Shown in pieces: positions 9,458-18,815 of a stretch of DNA of 64,000 nucleotides. Under the pieces are notes generated by a model, which saw only the letters and a list, made by a program, of their open reading frames with translations, was not told the origin of the DNA and did not search any database. The position numbers and the translations under genes are program-made. The stretch comes from JACCZX01 sp963786295. Lineage in GTDB: Bacteria; Pseudomonadota; Gammaproteobacteria; Burkholderiales; Burkholderiaceae_F. The stretch lies in assembly GCA_963786295.1 (NCBI GenBank), contig CAWAYV010000028.1:62001-126000 (forward strand). The letters run 5' to 3'. Numbering within the stretch: the first letter of the stretch is position 1; every line of letters begins with the position of its first letter.

Positions 9458-10387
9458 CTAGGCGCGATCGGCCACACGCTCGCCGAGCAGCCCCGACGGC
9501 CGGAAGATCAGCACACCGACCAACACAAGGAATGCGAATATGTCTTGATAGTGCGAGCCGAGGATGCCGTTGGTCAGATCGCCGATGTATCCCGCTCCGA
9601 GCGCCTCGATCAGTCCAAGCAGCAAGCCGCCCAGCATCGCGCCAGGGATGTTGCCGATGCCGCCCAGCACCGCTGCCGTGAACGCTTTCAATCCGGGCGT
9701 GAACCCCATGAAAAAATGAGCGGTGGAATACGTGGCCGCCCACATCACCCCCGCGACCGCAGCGAGTGCGGCTCCAATGGCAAATGTCAGCGCAATGACG
9801 TAATTCGGATTGACTCCCATTAGGCCGGCGACGCGCGGATTCTCTGCCGTTGCGCGCATCGCGCGGCCCAGCTTGGTGCGATTAACCAACACCATCAGGC
9901 CGATCATGATGGTCGCCGACGTGACGATGACCAGCGCGCGCGTGATCGTAAGCGTGGCGCCGAAAAATTCGATCGGCCGATCGTCGAGCAGCGTTGGAAA
10001 CGTGAGGAAGTTGCGTCCCCACACGATCATGGCAAACGTCTGCAGCAGGATCGAAACGCCGATCGCCGTGATCAACGGTGCCAGCCGCGGGGCGTTTCGC
10101 AGCGGCCGGTAGGCGACGCGCTCGATGATCAGACTTACGGTGATGCAAACCGGAATCGCAGCCAAAACACCCACCATCAACAGCAACCATCCGGGAGCGT
10201 CGACAAACATAGGCTGCAGAAACAGGATCGTCGAAAGTGCGGTCAGGGCCCCAACCATCAACACGTCACCGTGCGCGAAGTTGATCAGGTTCAGGATCCC
10301 GTAAACCATCGTGTAGCCGAGCGCGATCAGCGCATACATGCTGCCGAGTACGAGCCCGTTGATGATCTGCTGCAGAAGTAGCTCCAT
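9458..10387 (-). CDS. livH: Branched-chain amino-acid ABC permease LivH
   Basis: A 309-residue permease with about eight membrane segments. Family hallmarks: GLVLGSMYALIALGYTMVYG at the N terminus, INFAHGDVLM, ERVAYRPLR, the cytoplasmic loop GRAMRATAENPRVAGLMGVN and GGIGNIPGAMLGG. Intact. It heads the permease/ATPase part of the operon, 115 bases downstream of the receptor gene and after a terminator hairpin, an arrangement that usually gives more receptor than permease. Confidence 0.95.
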   Translation of the reverse strand: MELLLQQIINGLVLGSMYALIALGYTMVYGILNLINFAHGDVLMVGALTALSTILFLQPMFVDAPGWLLLMVGVLAAIPVCITVSLIIERVAYRPLRNAPRLAPLITAIGVSILLQTFAMIVWGRNFLTFPTLLDDRPIEFFGATLTITRALVIVTSATIMIGLMVLVNRTKLGRAMRATAENPRVAGLMGVNPNYVIALTFAIGAALAAVAGVMWAATYSTAHFFMGFTPGLKAFTAAVLGGIGNIPGAMLGGLLLGLIEALGAGYIGDLTNGILGSHYQDIFAFLVLVGVLIFRPSGLLGERVADRA

Positions 10388-10454
10388 CCGCGATCCTTAC
10401 GGGTTGGTCCCGGCCGTTGCCTCGCGGTGATCGTACCAAGGCGCCGGCAGGCTC

Positions 10455-10490
10455 AAAAAAAACGGCGCCTGGTCGGGCGCCGTTCGCGAG
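10455..10490 (-). terminator. Rho-independent terminator after the liv receptor gene
   Basis: Read on the - strand, a GC-rich stem (AACGGCGCC pairing with GGCGCCGTT, 5-6 base loop) is followed by a run of eight T. It lies between the receptor gene and livH and would reduce read-through into the permease genes. Confidence 0.85.
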
Positions 10491-10502
10491 GCTAAACAGA
10501 GG

Positions 10503-11705
10503 CTATCGAACGGTAGACACGTACGCGAGCTTCCCGTCCTTGACTTCGAACATCGAAATGGCGCCGTCCTTGATGTCGCCCTTCGCATCGAACGCGATCT
10601 TGCCTGTCAGGCCGTCGTAGTTGGTATCGCGCAGCGCGGTGGTGATCGAAGCACGGTCGGCCTTGCCGGCCTTTTTCATCGCTTCGACGATTACAAAGAC
10701 TGCGTCATAGCTGTACGGCGAATACACCTGCACGTCGGTGTTGAAGCGCTTCTTGTACTTGGCGACGAAATCCGCGCCCTTGGCGAGCTTCTCGACGGCT
10801 TCACCCGCGTTCGAGCACTTCATGATGTCCGCAGCATTGCCGGCCAACTTGATGAACTCGGGCGAGCACACTCCGTCACCCGCGAGCAGCGTCGACTTCA
10901 TTCCGAGCTGTTTCATCTGCTTGGCCATCGGGCCCGCTGTAGCGTCCATGCCGCCGTACATCACGACGTCCGGTTTCATCGAGCGGACCTTGGTCAAAAT
11001 GGCGTTGAAGTCGCTCGCTTTGTCGTTCGTGAACTCGCGCCCCACGACCTTCATGCCTTTCTCTTTGGCGAACTTCTCGAACTCGTCAGCCAGACCCTGG
11101 CCATACGGTGTGCGATCGTCGATAACCGCAACGGTCTTCGCTTTCAGCGGGCCTGCGGCAAAGTTGGCCAGCGCGGCACCTTGTTTGTCGTCACGAGCGA
11201 CGACACGAAACGTGGTCTTGAACCCTTGCTCGGTGAGCTTCACCGCGGTCGCGGATGGCGAAACATGCGACAGGTTCGCGTCGGAATACAGCTTCGACGC
11301 CGGAATCGTCGTACCGGAATTCAGGTGGCCCACCAGCGCGACGACGCCTTCGTCGATCATTTTCTGAGCGACCAGGGTGCCGTCTTTCGGATCGGCCTTG
11401 TCGTCACCGGTGACAAGCTCAAGCTTGACGGTCTTGTCGCCGATCTTGACACCGCCGGCGGCGTTGATCTCTTCCACCGCAAGCACGGCACCGTTTTCAT
11501 TGTCCTTGCCCAGGTGAGCGATCGCCCCGGAGATCGGACCGACGTGGCCGATCTTGACGACGTCTGGAGCGGCCGCTTTGGCTGGTGCCGGAGCGGCGGC
11601 GGGTGCCGCGGCTTTCGGCGCAGGTGTTTCCTGCCGGCCGCACGCCGTCAGCGCCAACGCAGCGGCAATCGCCACGGGTGCGAATCTAATCAACTGATAA
11701 TTCAT
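10503..11705 (-). CDS. livK: Branched-chain amino-acid ABC substrate-binding lipoprotein
   Basis: A 400-residue receptor with a lipoprotein signal (ALALTACGRQE; lipobox Cys at residue 22), an Ala/Pro-rich linker (residues 28-47) and a LIV-type periplasmic binding fold: VKIGHVGPISGAIAHLGKDNENG, VALVGHLNSGTTIPAS, SPSATA, and DDRTPYGQGLADEF. The Ser/Thr cluster that holds the amino-acid carboxylate (SGTT) is present. Export to the outer face of the inner membrane, tethered by lipid, is expected. It is the promoter-proximal gene of the liv operon, read away from dadA. Confidence 0.9.
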   Translation of the reverse strand: MNYQLIRFAPVAIAAALALTACGRQETPAPKAAAPAAAPAPAKAAAPDVVKIGHVGPISGAIAHLGKDNENGAVLAVEEINAAGGVKIGDKTVKLELVTGDDKADPKDGTLVAQKMIDEGVVALVGHLNSGTTIPASKLYSDANLSHVSPSATAVKLTEQGFKTTFRVVARDDKQGAALANFAAGPLKAKTVAVIDDRTPYGQGLADEFEKFAKEKGMKVVGREFTNDKASDFNAILTKVRSMKPDVVMYGGMDATAGPMAKQMKQLGMKSTLLAGDGVCSPEFIKLAGNAADIMKCSNAGEAVEKLAKGADFVAKYKKRFNTDVQVYSPYSYDAVFVIVEAMKKAGKADRASITTALRDTNYDGLTGKIAFDAKGDIKDGAISMFEVKDGKLAYVSTVR

Positions 11706-11896
11706 GAAAGTTTTCTCCTCGGCTTGAATGGTTGTATACCGACGTAATGCCCGCAGGGCCAGGCAGAGGCGGAATTGTACTCACGGCAGAAAGTGCGGCA
11801 AGGGAGCGTTTCCGAGCAGTGCCAATGTGTTGAGGCTGGCCAAGACAATCCGGCATTCGCCTATTCGTACACTGGCGAGCTTTAGCGGGAGTTGAA

Positions 11897-13141
11897 GTGC
11901 GCGTGCTCGTTTTGGGCGCCGGCGTGGTCGGTGTGACCTGTGCCTGGTTCCTGCGTGAAGCTGGGCATCAGGTGACGGTCGTCGAGCGGCAAGCGGGAGC
12001 CGGGCGCGAGACGAGCTTTGCCAACGGGGGGCAGATCTCGGTCAGCCACGCTGAGCCGTGGGCCAATCCGGGTGCGCCACGCAAGCTCTTGAAGTGGCTG
12101 GGCCGGGAAGATGCGCCGCTGCTGTTCCGCCCGCGCTTCGATGCCGATCAGTGGCTCTGGGGATTGGCATTTCTACGCGAGTGTTCGGCTGCGCGCGCTG
12201 CCCAAAATACGCGCAGGCTGGTGGCGCTCGGGCTTTACAGCCGCAGCATATTGAAGCAGTTGCGTGCCGAGCTTGCGCTCGACTATCCGCACAGCGAGCG
12301 CGGCATCCTGCACTTTTACACCGATCGCGCCGATTTTGAAGTCGCGCGAACCGCGGCAGCGCTGATGCGCACGCTGGGTTGTGATCGACGCTCAGTCTCG
12401 CCGGACGAAGCGGTCCAGCTGGAGCCGGCGCTGATGTCGATCCGCGATCGCATCATCGGCGCCGATTACTGCGCCGAGGACGAATCGGGCGATGCGCATG
12501 CCTACACGCTGCAGCTTGCCGAGCGCTGCGCACAGCGCGGCGTCGAGTTCTTGTTGAACACGACCGTACAGCGTGTGCTGGTCGAGCGCGATCGCTGCCA
12601 GGGAGCCGAAGTCTTGCGCGCCGACGGCTCCGCTGCGCGACTCGAGGCGGGCGCGGTCGTCGCATGCTTAGGAGTGCAGACACGCGCGCTGCTGGCGCCG
12701 CTCGGAATTCGGTTGCAGATCGTTGCGGCCAAAGGATATTCCGCCACGTTCGATATCACAGACCCGGCGCGTGCACCGAGCGTCAGCCTAACGGACGACG
12801 AATTCAAAATCGTGTTCTCGCGCTTCGACCGGCTCTTGCGCGTGGCAGGGACGGTCGAACTCGGTGGCGCCGGGCTCGAGTTGAATCAAGCTCGTTGCGA
12901 TGCTTTAACGCGGCGGACTCAAGTGTTGTTTCCTGGCGTGTGTGACTTTTCGAATCCGCGCTACTGGGCCGGATTGCGGCCGTTGACGCCATCGAACGTG
13001 CCGTACCTCGGACAGAGCGCAATTAAGTCGCTGTACCTGAACACGGGCCACGGAACGCTCGGCTGGACCATGGCGGCCGGAAGCGGGCAGCTGATTGCCG
13101 ATGTCGTCAGTGGCCGCCCGACGGCAATCCCGCTGCCATAG
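11897..13141 (+). CDS. dadA: D-amino acid dehydrogenase small subunit DadA
   Basis: FAD-dependent oxidation of D-amino acids (chiefly D-Ala) to 2-oxo acids, on the inner membrane and feeding the respiratory chain. 414 residues, typical length. Seen: VLVLGAGVVGVTCAWFLREAGH (FAD-binding Rossmann motif at the N terminus), the DadA stretch ETSFANGGQISVSHAEPWA, and the C-terminal GLRPLTPSNVPYLG and NTGHGTLGWTMAAGSG. The GTG start has a modest purine-rich leader. It lies divergent from the branched-chain amino-acid importer; a joint role in amino-acid use is an inference. Confidence 0.93.
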   Translation: MRVLVLGAGVVGVTCAWFLREAGHQVTVVERQAGAGRETSFANGGQISVSHAEPWANPGAPRKLLKWLGREDAPLLFRPRFDADQWLWGLAFLRECSAARAAQNTRRLVALGLYSRSILKQLRAELALDYPHSERGILHFYTDRADFEVARTAAALMRTLGCDRRSVSPDEAVQLEPALMSIRDRIIGADYCAEDESGDAHAYTLQLAERCAQRGVEFLLNTTVQRVLVERDRCQGAEVLRADGSAARLEAGAVVACLGVQTRALLAPLGIRLQIVAAKGYSATFDITDPARAPSVSLTDDEFKIVFSRFDRLLRVAGTVELGGAGLELNQARCDALTRRTQVLFPGVCDFSNPRYWAGLRPLTPSNVPYLGQSAIKSLYLNTGHGTLGWTMAAGSGQLIADVVSGRPTAIPLP

Positions 13142-13157
13142 TGGCTTGCGCCAAACA

Positions 13158-13180
13158 AAAGGGCGCACAAGGCGCCCTTT
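13158..13180. terminator. Bidirectional terminator hairpin
   Basis: A nine-base-pair stem AAAGGGCGC/GCGCCCTTT with a five-base loop, flanked by A and T runs, sits between the converging dadA and cytochrome c genes and could terminate both. Confidence 0.8.
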
Positions 13181-13199
13181 GTAGGCAATTGCCCGAGTT

Positions 13200-13518
13200 T
13201 CACATCGACAGGATCCACTTAACGAGCGTCTGCGCCTCCTGCTCGTTGACCTGCGGATTCGCCGGCATCGGAATCTGACCAAATACGCCGACTCCGCCTT
13301 CGCGAACTTTCTTCACCAGCATGGCCTGCGCATTCTTGTCGCCTTTGTACTTGGCCGCGATGTCTTTGTACGATGGGCCCACCAGCTTTTTGTCGATGGC
13401 GTGGCACGCAAGGCAGTTCTTCGTCTTTGGCCAAATCGGCGCTGGCAAAGGCCGGTGCACCGATCGTCAGCATGCCGCAGGCCCCGACGAAGGCCGCTAC
13501 CGCAAATTTCCTGTTCAT
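13200..13518 (-). CDS. Class I cytochrome c, c551-like (frameshifted)
   Basis: About 105 residues as a precursor after ignoring one extra base near 13422. A signal peptide (MNRKFAVAAFVGACGMLTIGAPAFA) leads to the haem site CLACH, and the axial Met lies in GQIPMPANP near residue 84; the C-terminal helix is EQEAQTLVKWILSM. This is the layout of small periplasmic c551/c5-type electron carriers. The frameshift lies between signal peptide and haem motif. Its redox partner cannot be told from the neighbourhood. Confidence 0.88.
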
Positions 13519-13686
13519 TCGTAACTCCGTACGTTGATGACACTCGTTCATTTGCTCGAACTGGATCTTGTTAAGGCTTCAAGTCTAACGGGAATGCCGC
13601 CGACCGGTTGACCTCAAATATGCGTCGTGCGCGGCCTTAGCGGAGGCTATATTTACGCACAGTTACCTAAGTACCGGGTGGACACT

Positions 13687-13929
13687 ATGTGGTTGGTCTG
13701 GATCGGCGTGGCGATGATCGTATTGAAGGTTCTCGAGATCAGCGTTTTCTCGGAACTGTCATGGTGGTGGGTCGCGTTGCCGTTCGGCGTCGGCTTTCTA
13801 TGGTTTGAGCTTGTAGAAAAACGGCTCGGCATGGACAAGAAGAAAGCGTTCGACGAGATCGACAAGGCGAAGAAGGAAAGAATCAAGAAGCGCCTCGAGG
13901 TCGAGAAGAACCCCCGTCTGCGCAGATAG
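13687..13929 (+). CDS. Small Trp-rich membrane protein
   Basis: An 80-residue protein with two closely spaced hydrophobic segments (MWLVWIGVAMIVLKVLEI and SWWWVALPFGVGFLWFELV) and a highly charged C-terminal tail (KKAFDEIDKAKKERIKKRL). It matches the small Trp-rich family known from Burkholderiales (TIGR04438, as I recall). Function is unknown. It lies just before the convergent ilvD gene. Confidence 0.75.
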   Translation: MWLVWIGVAMIVLKVLEISVFSELSWWWVALPFGVGFLWFELVEKRLGMDKKKAFDEIDKAKKERIKKRLEVEKNPRLRR

Positions 13930-13932
13930 AGC

Positions 13933-15648
13933 TCAGCCGAACAGATTTTCGTCGGTGATTGCGCCTTTACTTGCGGTCGAGGCCATCTTCGCGAACTTTG
14001 CCAGCACGCCGGTCATATAGCGGGGCGCCGGTTGCTTCCACACCGTGCGACGCCGCCTCAATTCTTCTTCGCCCACGTTGAGTTGCAGCAGCAGTTTGTG
14101 CGCGTCGATCGTAATCGAGTCGCCCTCGTTGACCAGCGCCAGGTTGCCGCCGACATACGCTTCGGGCGCGACATGGCCGACGACCATGCCCCAGGTGGCA
14201 CCCGAAAATCTGCCGTCGGTAATCAGGCCAACACTTTCGCCCAAGCCTTTGCCGATCAGCGCCGATGTCGGCGCCAGCATTTCGCGCATGCCCGGCCCGC
14301 CCTTCGGGCCTTCGTAGCGAATTACCATCACATCGCCAGGCTTGATGCGGTCGGTGAGGATCGCGTCGAGTGCGGCCTCTTCGGAATCGAATACGCGCGC
14401 CGGGCCGGTGATCGCCGGATTCTTCAGCCCGGTGATCTTCGCAACACAACCTTCCTGCGCGAGATTGCCCTTCAGCACCGCCAGATGGCCGTGCGCATAC
14501 ATCGGGTTTGAAAATGGCCGAATGACGTCCTGATCGGCGCGCGGCTGGCTGGGAACATCGGCCAGCATCTCGGCCATCGTCTTGCCGGTGATCGTCATGC
14601 AGTCGCCGTGCAACAAGCCATTGTCCAACAGAATCTTCAGCACTTGCGGGATGCCGCCAGCCTTGTGCAGATCGGTAGCGACATACCGGCCCGAAGGTTT
14701 CAGATCGGCCAGCACCGGCACTTTGCGGCGCACTCGCTCGAAGTCATCCAGCGTCCACTCCACACCTGCCGCGTGCGCGATCGCCAGGAAGTGCAGCACG
14801 GCGTTCGTCGAGCCACCCACAGCCATGATCAGCGACACCGCATTTTCGATCGACTTGCGCGTGATGATCTGGCGCGGCAGCAATTGATTCTTGATCGCGT
14901 CGACCAGCACGCGCGCACTCTCAGCCGTGCTCTCGGCCTTTTCGTTGTCCGGATTGGCCATCGTCGATGAATACAGCAGGCTGATGCCGAGCGCTTCGAA
15001 CGACGAACTCATCGTGTTGGCGGTGAACATGCCGCCGCACGAACCCGAGCCCGGTACGCATCGGCGCTCGATTTCCTTGAAGTCTTTTTCACTCAAACGG
15101 CCGGCGGTAAATTCTCCGACCGCTTCGAACGACGACACAATCGTGATGTCCTTGCCTTTGTAGTGACCGGGTTTCACGGTTCCGCCGTAGACATAGATCG
15201 CGGGCACATTGCAGCGCGCGATCGCCATCACGCCGCCCGGCATGTTTTTATCGCAGCCGCCGATCACGATCACGCCGTCCATCCACTGCCCGAGCACGCA
15301 GGTTTCGATCGAATCGGCGATCACCTCGCGCGACACCAGCGAATACTTCATGCCTTCGGTGCCCATGCTGATCGCGTCCGATACCGTGGGGGTACCGAAC
15401 ACCTGAGCATTCGCATCGCACTTCTCGATCGCCGCGATCGCCGCATCGGCGAGTTTCTGCAACCCGGCGTTGCACGGCGTGATCGTCGAATGTCCGTTCG
15501 CCACACCGATCATCGGTTTGTCGAAGTCTTCGTCCTTGTAGCCCATCGCGTAATACATCGCGCGATTAGCGGAGCGCGCAACGCCTTGGGTGATGTGCTT
15601 CGAGCGTTCGTTGTTCGGCATGGGTGCGATCAAGGTTGGATGAATCAA
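13933..15648 (-). CDS. ilvD: Dihydroxy-acid dehydratase IlvD
   Basis: Fe-S dehydratase of valine, isoleucine and pantothenate synthesis, converting 2,3-dihydroxy acids to 2-oxo acids. 571 residues, intact. Cluster-binding Cys in HSTITPCNAG, in VIGGCDKNMPGG and in GSGSCGGMFTANTM; the C-terminal GKGLGESVGLITDGRFSGA is the second family signature. This is the longer betaproteobacterial form beginning MIHPTLIAPMPNNERSKHITQG. It is divergent from lgt with a 50-base shared upstream region. Confidence 0.97.
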   Translation of the reverse strand: MIHPTLIAPMPNNERSKHITQGVARSANRAMYYAMGYKDEDFDKPMIGVANGHSTITPCNAGLQKLADAAIAAIEKCDANAQVFGTPTVSDAISMGTEGMKYSLVSREVIADSIETCVLGQWMDGVIVIGGCDKNMPGGVMAIARCNVPAIYVYGGTVKPGHYKGKDITIVSSFEAVGEFTAGRLSEKDFKEIERRCVPGSGSCGGMFTANTMSSSFEALGISLLYSSTMANPDNEKAESTAESARVLVDAIKNQLLPRQIITRKSIENAVSLIMAVGGSTNAVLHFLAIAHAAGVEWTLDDFERVRRKVPVLADLKPSGRYVATDLHKAGGIPQVLKILLDNGLLHGDCMTITGKTMAEMLADVPSQPRADQDVIRPFSNPMYAHGHLAVLKGNLAQEGCVAKITGLKNPAITGPARVFDSEEAALDAILTDRIKPGDVMVIRYEGPKGGPGMREMLAPTSALIGKGLGESVGLITDGRFSGATWGMVVGHVAPEAYVGGNLALVNEGDSITIDAHKLLLQLNVGEEELRRRRTVWKQPAPRYMTGVLAKFAKMASTASKGAITDENLFG

Positions 15649-15698
15649 GCAAAGGGATGATCAGCAATAATAGGACACACATCCTCGCGTGAGCCCAT

Positions 15699-16496
15699 GT
15701 GCCTTACGTCCACAATCTAGATCCGATCGCTTTTTCCATCGGCCCGCTCGCGATCCGCTGGTACGGCTTGATGTACCTGATCGGATTCCTGCTGTTTCTG
15801 GTGCTCGGCAAGTTGCGTGCACGCGATCCTTGGCGCGACATGAAATCGCAGGACGTCGACGATCTGCTGTTCTATGGAATGATCGGTACGATCGTCGGCG
15901 GCCGCCTCGGCCACGTGTTGTTCTACGGGCCGCTGTCGTATTACCTTGCGAATCCGCTCGACATCTTCGCGGTGTGGAAGGGCGGTATGGCTTCGCACGG
16001 CGGGATCATCGGCGTCATCGTTGCGATGGCGCTGTTCGCGCGCGCGCGCCGTAAGTCGTTTCTGCGCGTCGCCGACTTCGTCGTACCGCTGGTGCCGCTG
16101 GGCCTCGGTGCGGGTCGCATCGGTAACTTCATCAATGGTGAGCTATGGGGCCGCGCAGCCGATGCATCGTTACCGTGGGCGGTCGTGTTTCCGCAGGCCG
16201 GCGACGCGCTGGCGCGACATCCGTCGCAGATTTATCAGTTCCTGCTCGAAGGCGTAACGCTGTTCGCGATTCTGTGGATCTATTCGCGCAAGCCGCGTGC
16301 GCCCGGCACCGTCGGCAGCTTATTTCTCATTTTTTACGGCTTGTTGCGCATCGTCGGCGAAGTGTTTCGCGAGCCGGAAGCGCTGTACGGCTATATGCCG
16401 CTGGGGTTGTCGGCGGGTCAGTGGTTATCGGTACCGATGATCGTGATCGGTGTCGTGTGCTTCGTGCTGCTGCGGCGTAACAAAGCCGCTGCCTAA
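15699..16496 (+). CDS. lgt: Prolipoprotein diacylglyceryl transferase Lgt
   Basis: Transfers diacylglycerol from phosphatidylglycerol to the lipobox Cys of prelipoproteins in the inner membrane. 265 residues with about seven membrane segments. Signature GLGAGRIGNFINGELWGR (residues 129-146) and the upstream IRWYGLMYLIGF and GGRLGHVLFYGP (including the conserved His). GTG start; an overlapping ATG two bases upstream is out of frame. Malonyl-CoA decarboxylase follows immediately. Confidence 0.96.
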   Translation: MPYVHNLDPIAFSIGPLAIRWYGLMYLIGFLLFLVLGKLRARDPWRDMKSQDVDDLLFYGMIGTIVGGRLGHVLFYGPLSYYLANPLDIFAVWKGGMASHGGIIGVIVAMALFARARRKSFLRVADFVVPLVPLGLGAGRIGNFINGELWGRAADASLPWAVVFPQAGDALARHPSQIYQFLLEGVTLFAILWIYSRKPRAPGTVGSLFLIFYGLLRIVGEVFREPEALYGYMPLGLSAGQWLSVPMIVIGVVCFVLLRRNKAAA

Positions 16497-16497
16497 A

Positions 16498-17760
16498 GTG
16501 TTGAAGAGCGCTGCAAGGAAGCCGGTGTCCGAGCGCGGACTCGACGAGTTTCTGCGCACCTGCAGGCGGCTGCTGTCAGCACGCGGAGAGGCCAACAGTG
16601 CGGTACACGCAGCCACCGCACTTCAACAGTATCAGCTGCTGTCAGAGCCGTTGCAGTTGAGAGTCTTCGAGCACCTGGACCAGGACTTCGGGTTGGATCC
16701 GGCGAAGGTTCTCGAAGCTGCTCAACAGTATGCAGCGACGCCGACGGTCCAGACGCTGAAGAATCTCACTTCGGTTGCGGAGCCCCCGCGCCAGGAGCTG
16801 CTGCGCAGGTTGAACCGCGCGCCCGGTGGTACCGCGCTGATCGTGCAGATGCGCAGGCAATTGCTGCGTGTGTTGCCGTCGCATCCGCAACTGGCCGCAG
16901 TCGAGGCTGATTTTTTCCATCTGCTGTCGTCCTGGTTCAATCCGGGATTTCTCGAGATGCAGCAAGTCGATTGGAACTCACCCGCACAACTGCTCGAAAA
17001 GATCATTCAGCACGAAGCCGTCCACGCGATCGATGGTTGGGACGATTTGCGCCGGCGCTTGCAGCCCGATCGTCGCTGCTTCGCGTTCTTTCATCCCCAA
17101 TTGCCCGCCGAGCCGCTGATCTTCGTCGAGATCGCGCTCGTTCCGCAGATGCCCGCCGCGATTGCGCCGCTGATCGAGAAAGCGGCGCAGCCGGTCGAGC
17201 CGAAGCATTTCAAGGTTGCGACGTTTTATTCGATCAGCAATTGCCAACCGGGGCTACGCGGCGTGTCACTCGGAAACTTCCTGATCAAGCGCGTGGCGGA
17301 GCGCTTGCACGCGGAGTTTCCCTCGATACGCACCTTTTGCACGCTGTCGCCGATTCCCGGCTTTGTACGATGGTTGGACGAAGTGAATGTCGAGGCAGCC
17401 GAATTGAAACCGCTGCAGGCAAAGCTGCAGGCGGCGCTCAACAAGCTCAGCCGCGAGAAGCACACAGACCCTCTAGCCGTGTCCAGGAATGAGCGCGACG
17501 CGTTGCTCGCTCTCGCGTCGATCTACCTGATCCTCGTATCACCGACCGCCACCGGCGATCCGGTGGCGAAATTCCACTTGGGGAACGGCGCGCGGCTGCA
17601 GCGCATCAACTGGGCGGGCGATCTGTCAAAAAATGGCCTTCGTCAGTCGTTCGGGATGATGGTCAACTATCTGTACGATCTCGCTGAGATCGAGGAGTAC
17701 CACCAGCGCTTTCTTGAAGGCAACGTTGTGCATGCAAGAAGGGTTGCTCGATTGGTGTAA
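16498..17760 (+). CDS. Malonyl-CoA decarboxylase
   Basis: Decarboxylates malonyl-CoA to acetyl-CoA. About 420 residues, with the N-terminal helical domain (to about residue 170) and a C-terminal GNAT-like catalytic domain. Catalytic candidates are the Ser in LRGVSLGNFLIKRV and the His in KFHLGNGARLQRINW. No mitochondrial or export signal, as expected for a bacterial enzyme. The GTG one base past the lgt stop is chosen because the upstream in-frame sequence lies inside lgt. With the malonyl-CoA synthetase downstream it would form a malonate-to-acetyl-CoA route. Confidence 0.93.
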   Translation: MLKSAARKPVSERGLDEFLRTCRRLLSARGEANSAVHAATALQQYQLLSEPLQLRVFEHLDQDFGLDPAKVLEAAQQYAATPTVQTLKNLTSVAEPPRQELLRRLNRAPGGTALIVQMRRQLLRVLPSHPQLAAVEADFFHLLSSWFNPGFLEMQQVDWNSPAQLLEKIIQHEAVHAIDGWDDLRRRLQPDRRCFAFFHPQLPAEPLIFVEIALVPQMPAAIAPLIEKAAQPVEPKHFKVATFYSISNCQPGLRGVSLGNFLIKRVAERLHAEFPSIRTFCTLSPIPGFVRWLDEVNVEAAELKPLQAKLQAALNKLSREKHTDPLAVSRNERDALLALASIYLILVSPTATGDPVAKFHLGNGARLQRINWAGDLSKNGLRQSFGMMVNYLYDLAEIEEYHQRFLEGNVVHARRVARLV

Positions 17761-17832
17761 GCCCGGTGTGACGTGATCGACAAGTCTGCGCGAAGATGCG
17801 GGCGTCCAGATGATTTAAATCGAGGAGACAGC

Positions 17833-18799
17833 ATGAGAAGAATTTTGATCGCCATTAGCGCGATAGTGCTCGCCGGTGCATTTTCGCCGGTGCATGCCCA
17901 AGCGTGGCCCAATAAGCCGATCACCCTGATCGTTCCGTTTCCGCCCGGCGGTGGCACCGATGCATTCGCCCGTCCGCTGTCGGTTCATTTGTCGAAGCAG
18001 CTTGGCAGACAAGTGATCATCGACAATCGTGGCGGCGCTGGCGGCACCGTCGGCGCAGTCGATCGCGGCCAAGGCGGCGCCCGATGGGTACACATTTTTC
18101 ATCGGCGCGGTTCATCACGCGATCGCGCCCAGCTTTTACAAACTCGACTACAACATCGAGACCGATCTGGTGCCGCTGACGATCATTGCGAATCCTCCGC
18201 AGGTCATCGTCGTCAATCCGAGCCGGATCAAGGCGGAGAACTTCAAGGACTTTCTTACCTACGTACGCAGCAATCCCGGCAAACTGAACTATGCGTCGGC
18301 AGGCAACGGGACTTCACATCACCTGGCCGGCGAGCTGTTCAAGATTCAGAGCAAGACGTTCATCGTTAATATCCCGTACCGCGGTGCAGGCCCCGCACTC
18401 AGCGATCTGATTGCCGGCAATGTCGACATGATGTTCGACGGCATGGGCTCATCGGCGCAGCACATTCGTTCGGGCGCATCCGGCCACTCGCGCTGGCTGC
18501 ACCAAAGCGCTCGCCGGCGTTTCCGAATCTGCCGACGACTGCCGAAGTCGGCATGCCCGATTACGTTGTGTCGACCTGGTACGGAATCTGGGGCATCAAG
18601 GGCACGCCGAAGGAAATCCTGGATCGTATGCACGCCGAGGTCGTTAAAGCGATTTCGGGGCCCGGAGTTGCGCGACATCTGGGCCAGTCAGGTGTCGGAG
18701 ACGACGACGATGTCGCAGGATCAGTTCGCAAAGTTTCTAGCGAGCGAGATCAAGCGTTGGGCACAGGTCACGAAGACATCCGGCGCGAAACTCGACTGA
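17833..18799 (+). CDS. Bug/TctC-family solute receptor in malonate module (three frameshifts)
   Basis: About 322 residues when three indels are corrected: an extra base near 18050-18058, a missing C near 18476 and an extra C near 18661. A signal peptide (ILIAISAIVLAGAFSPVHAQ) precedes the Bug fold: WPNKPITLIVPFPPGGGTDAF, AAPDGYTFF, the ligand loop NYASAGNGTSHHLAGELF and the end SGAKLD. Bug proteins bind carboxylates in the periplasm for tripartite tricarboxylate transporters or for signalling. No TctA/TctB is adjacent. Its place between malonyl-CoA decarboxylase and synthetase suggests malonate as ligand; that is inference. GAGGAGA lies before the ATG. Confidence 0.82.
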
Positions 18800-18815
18800 C
18801 GGCTTGCTGAAGACC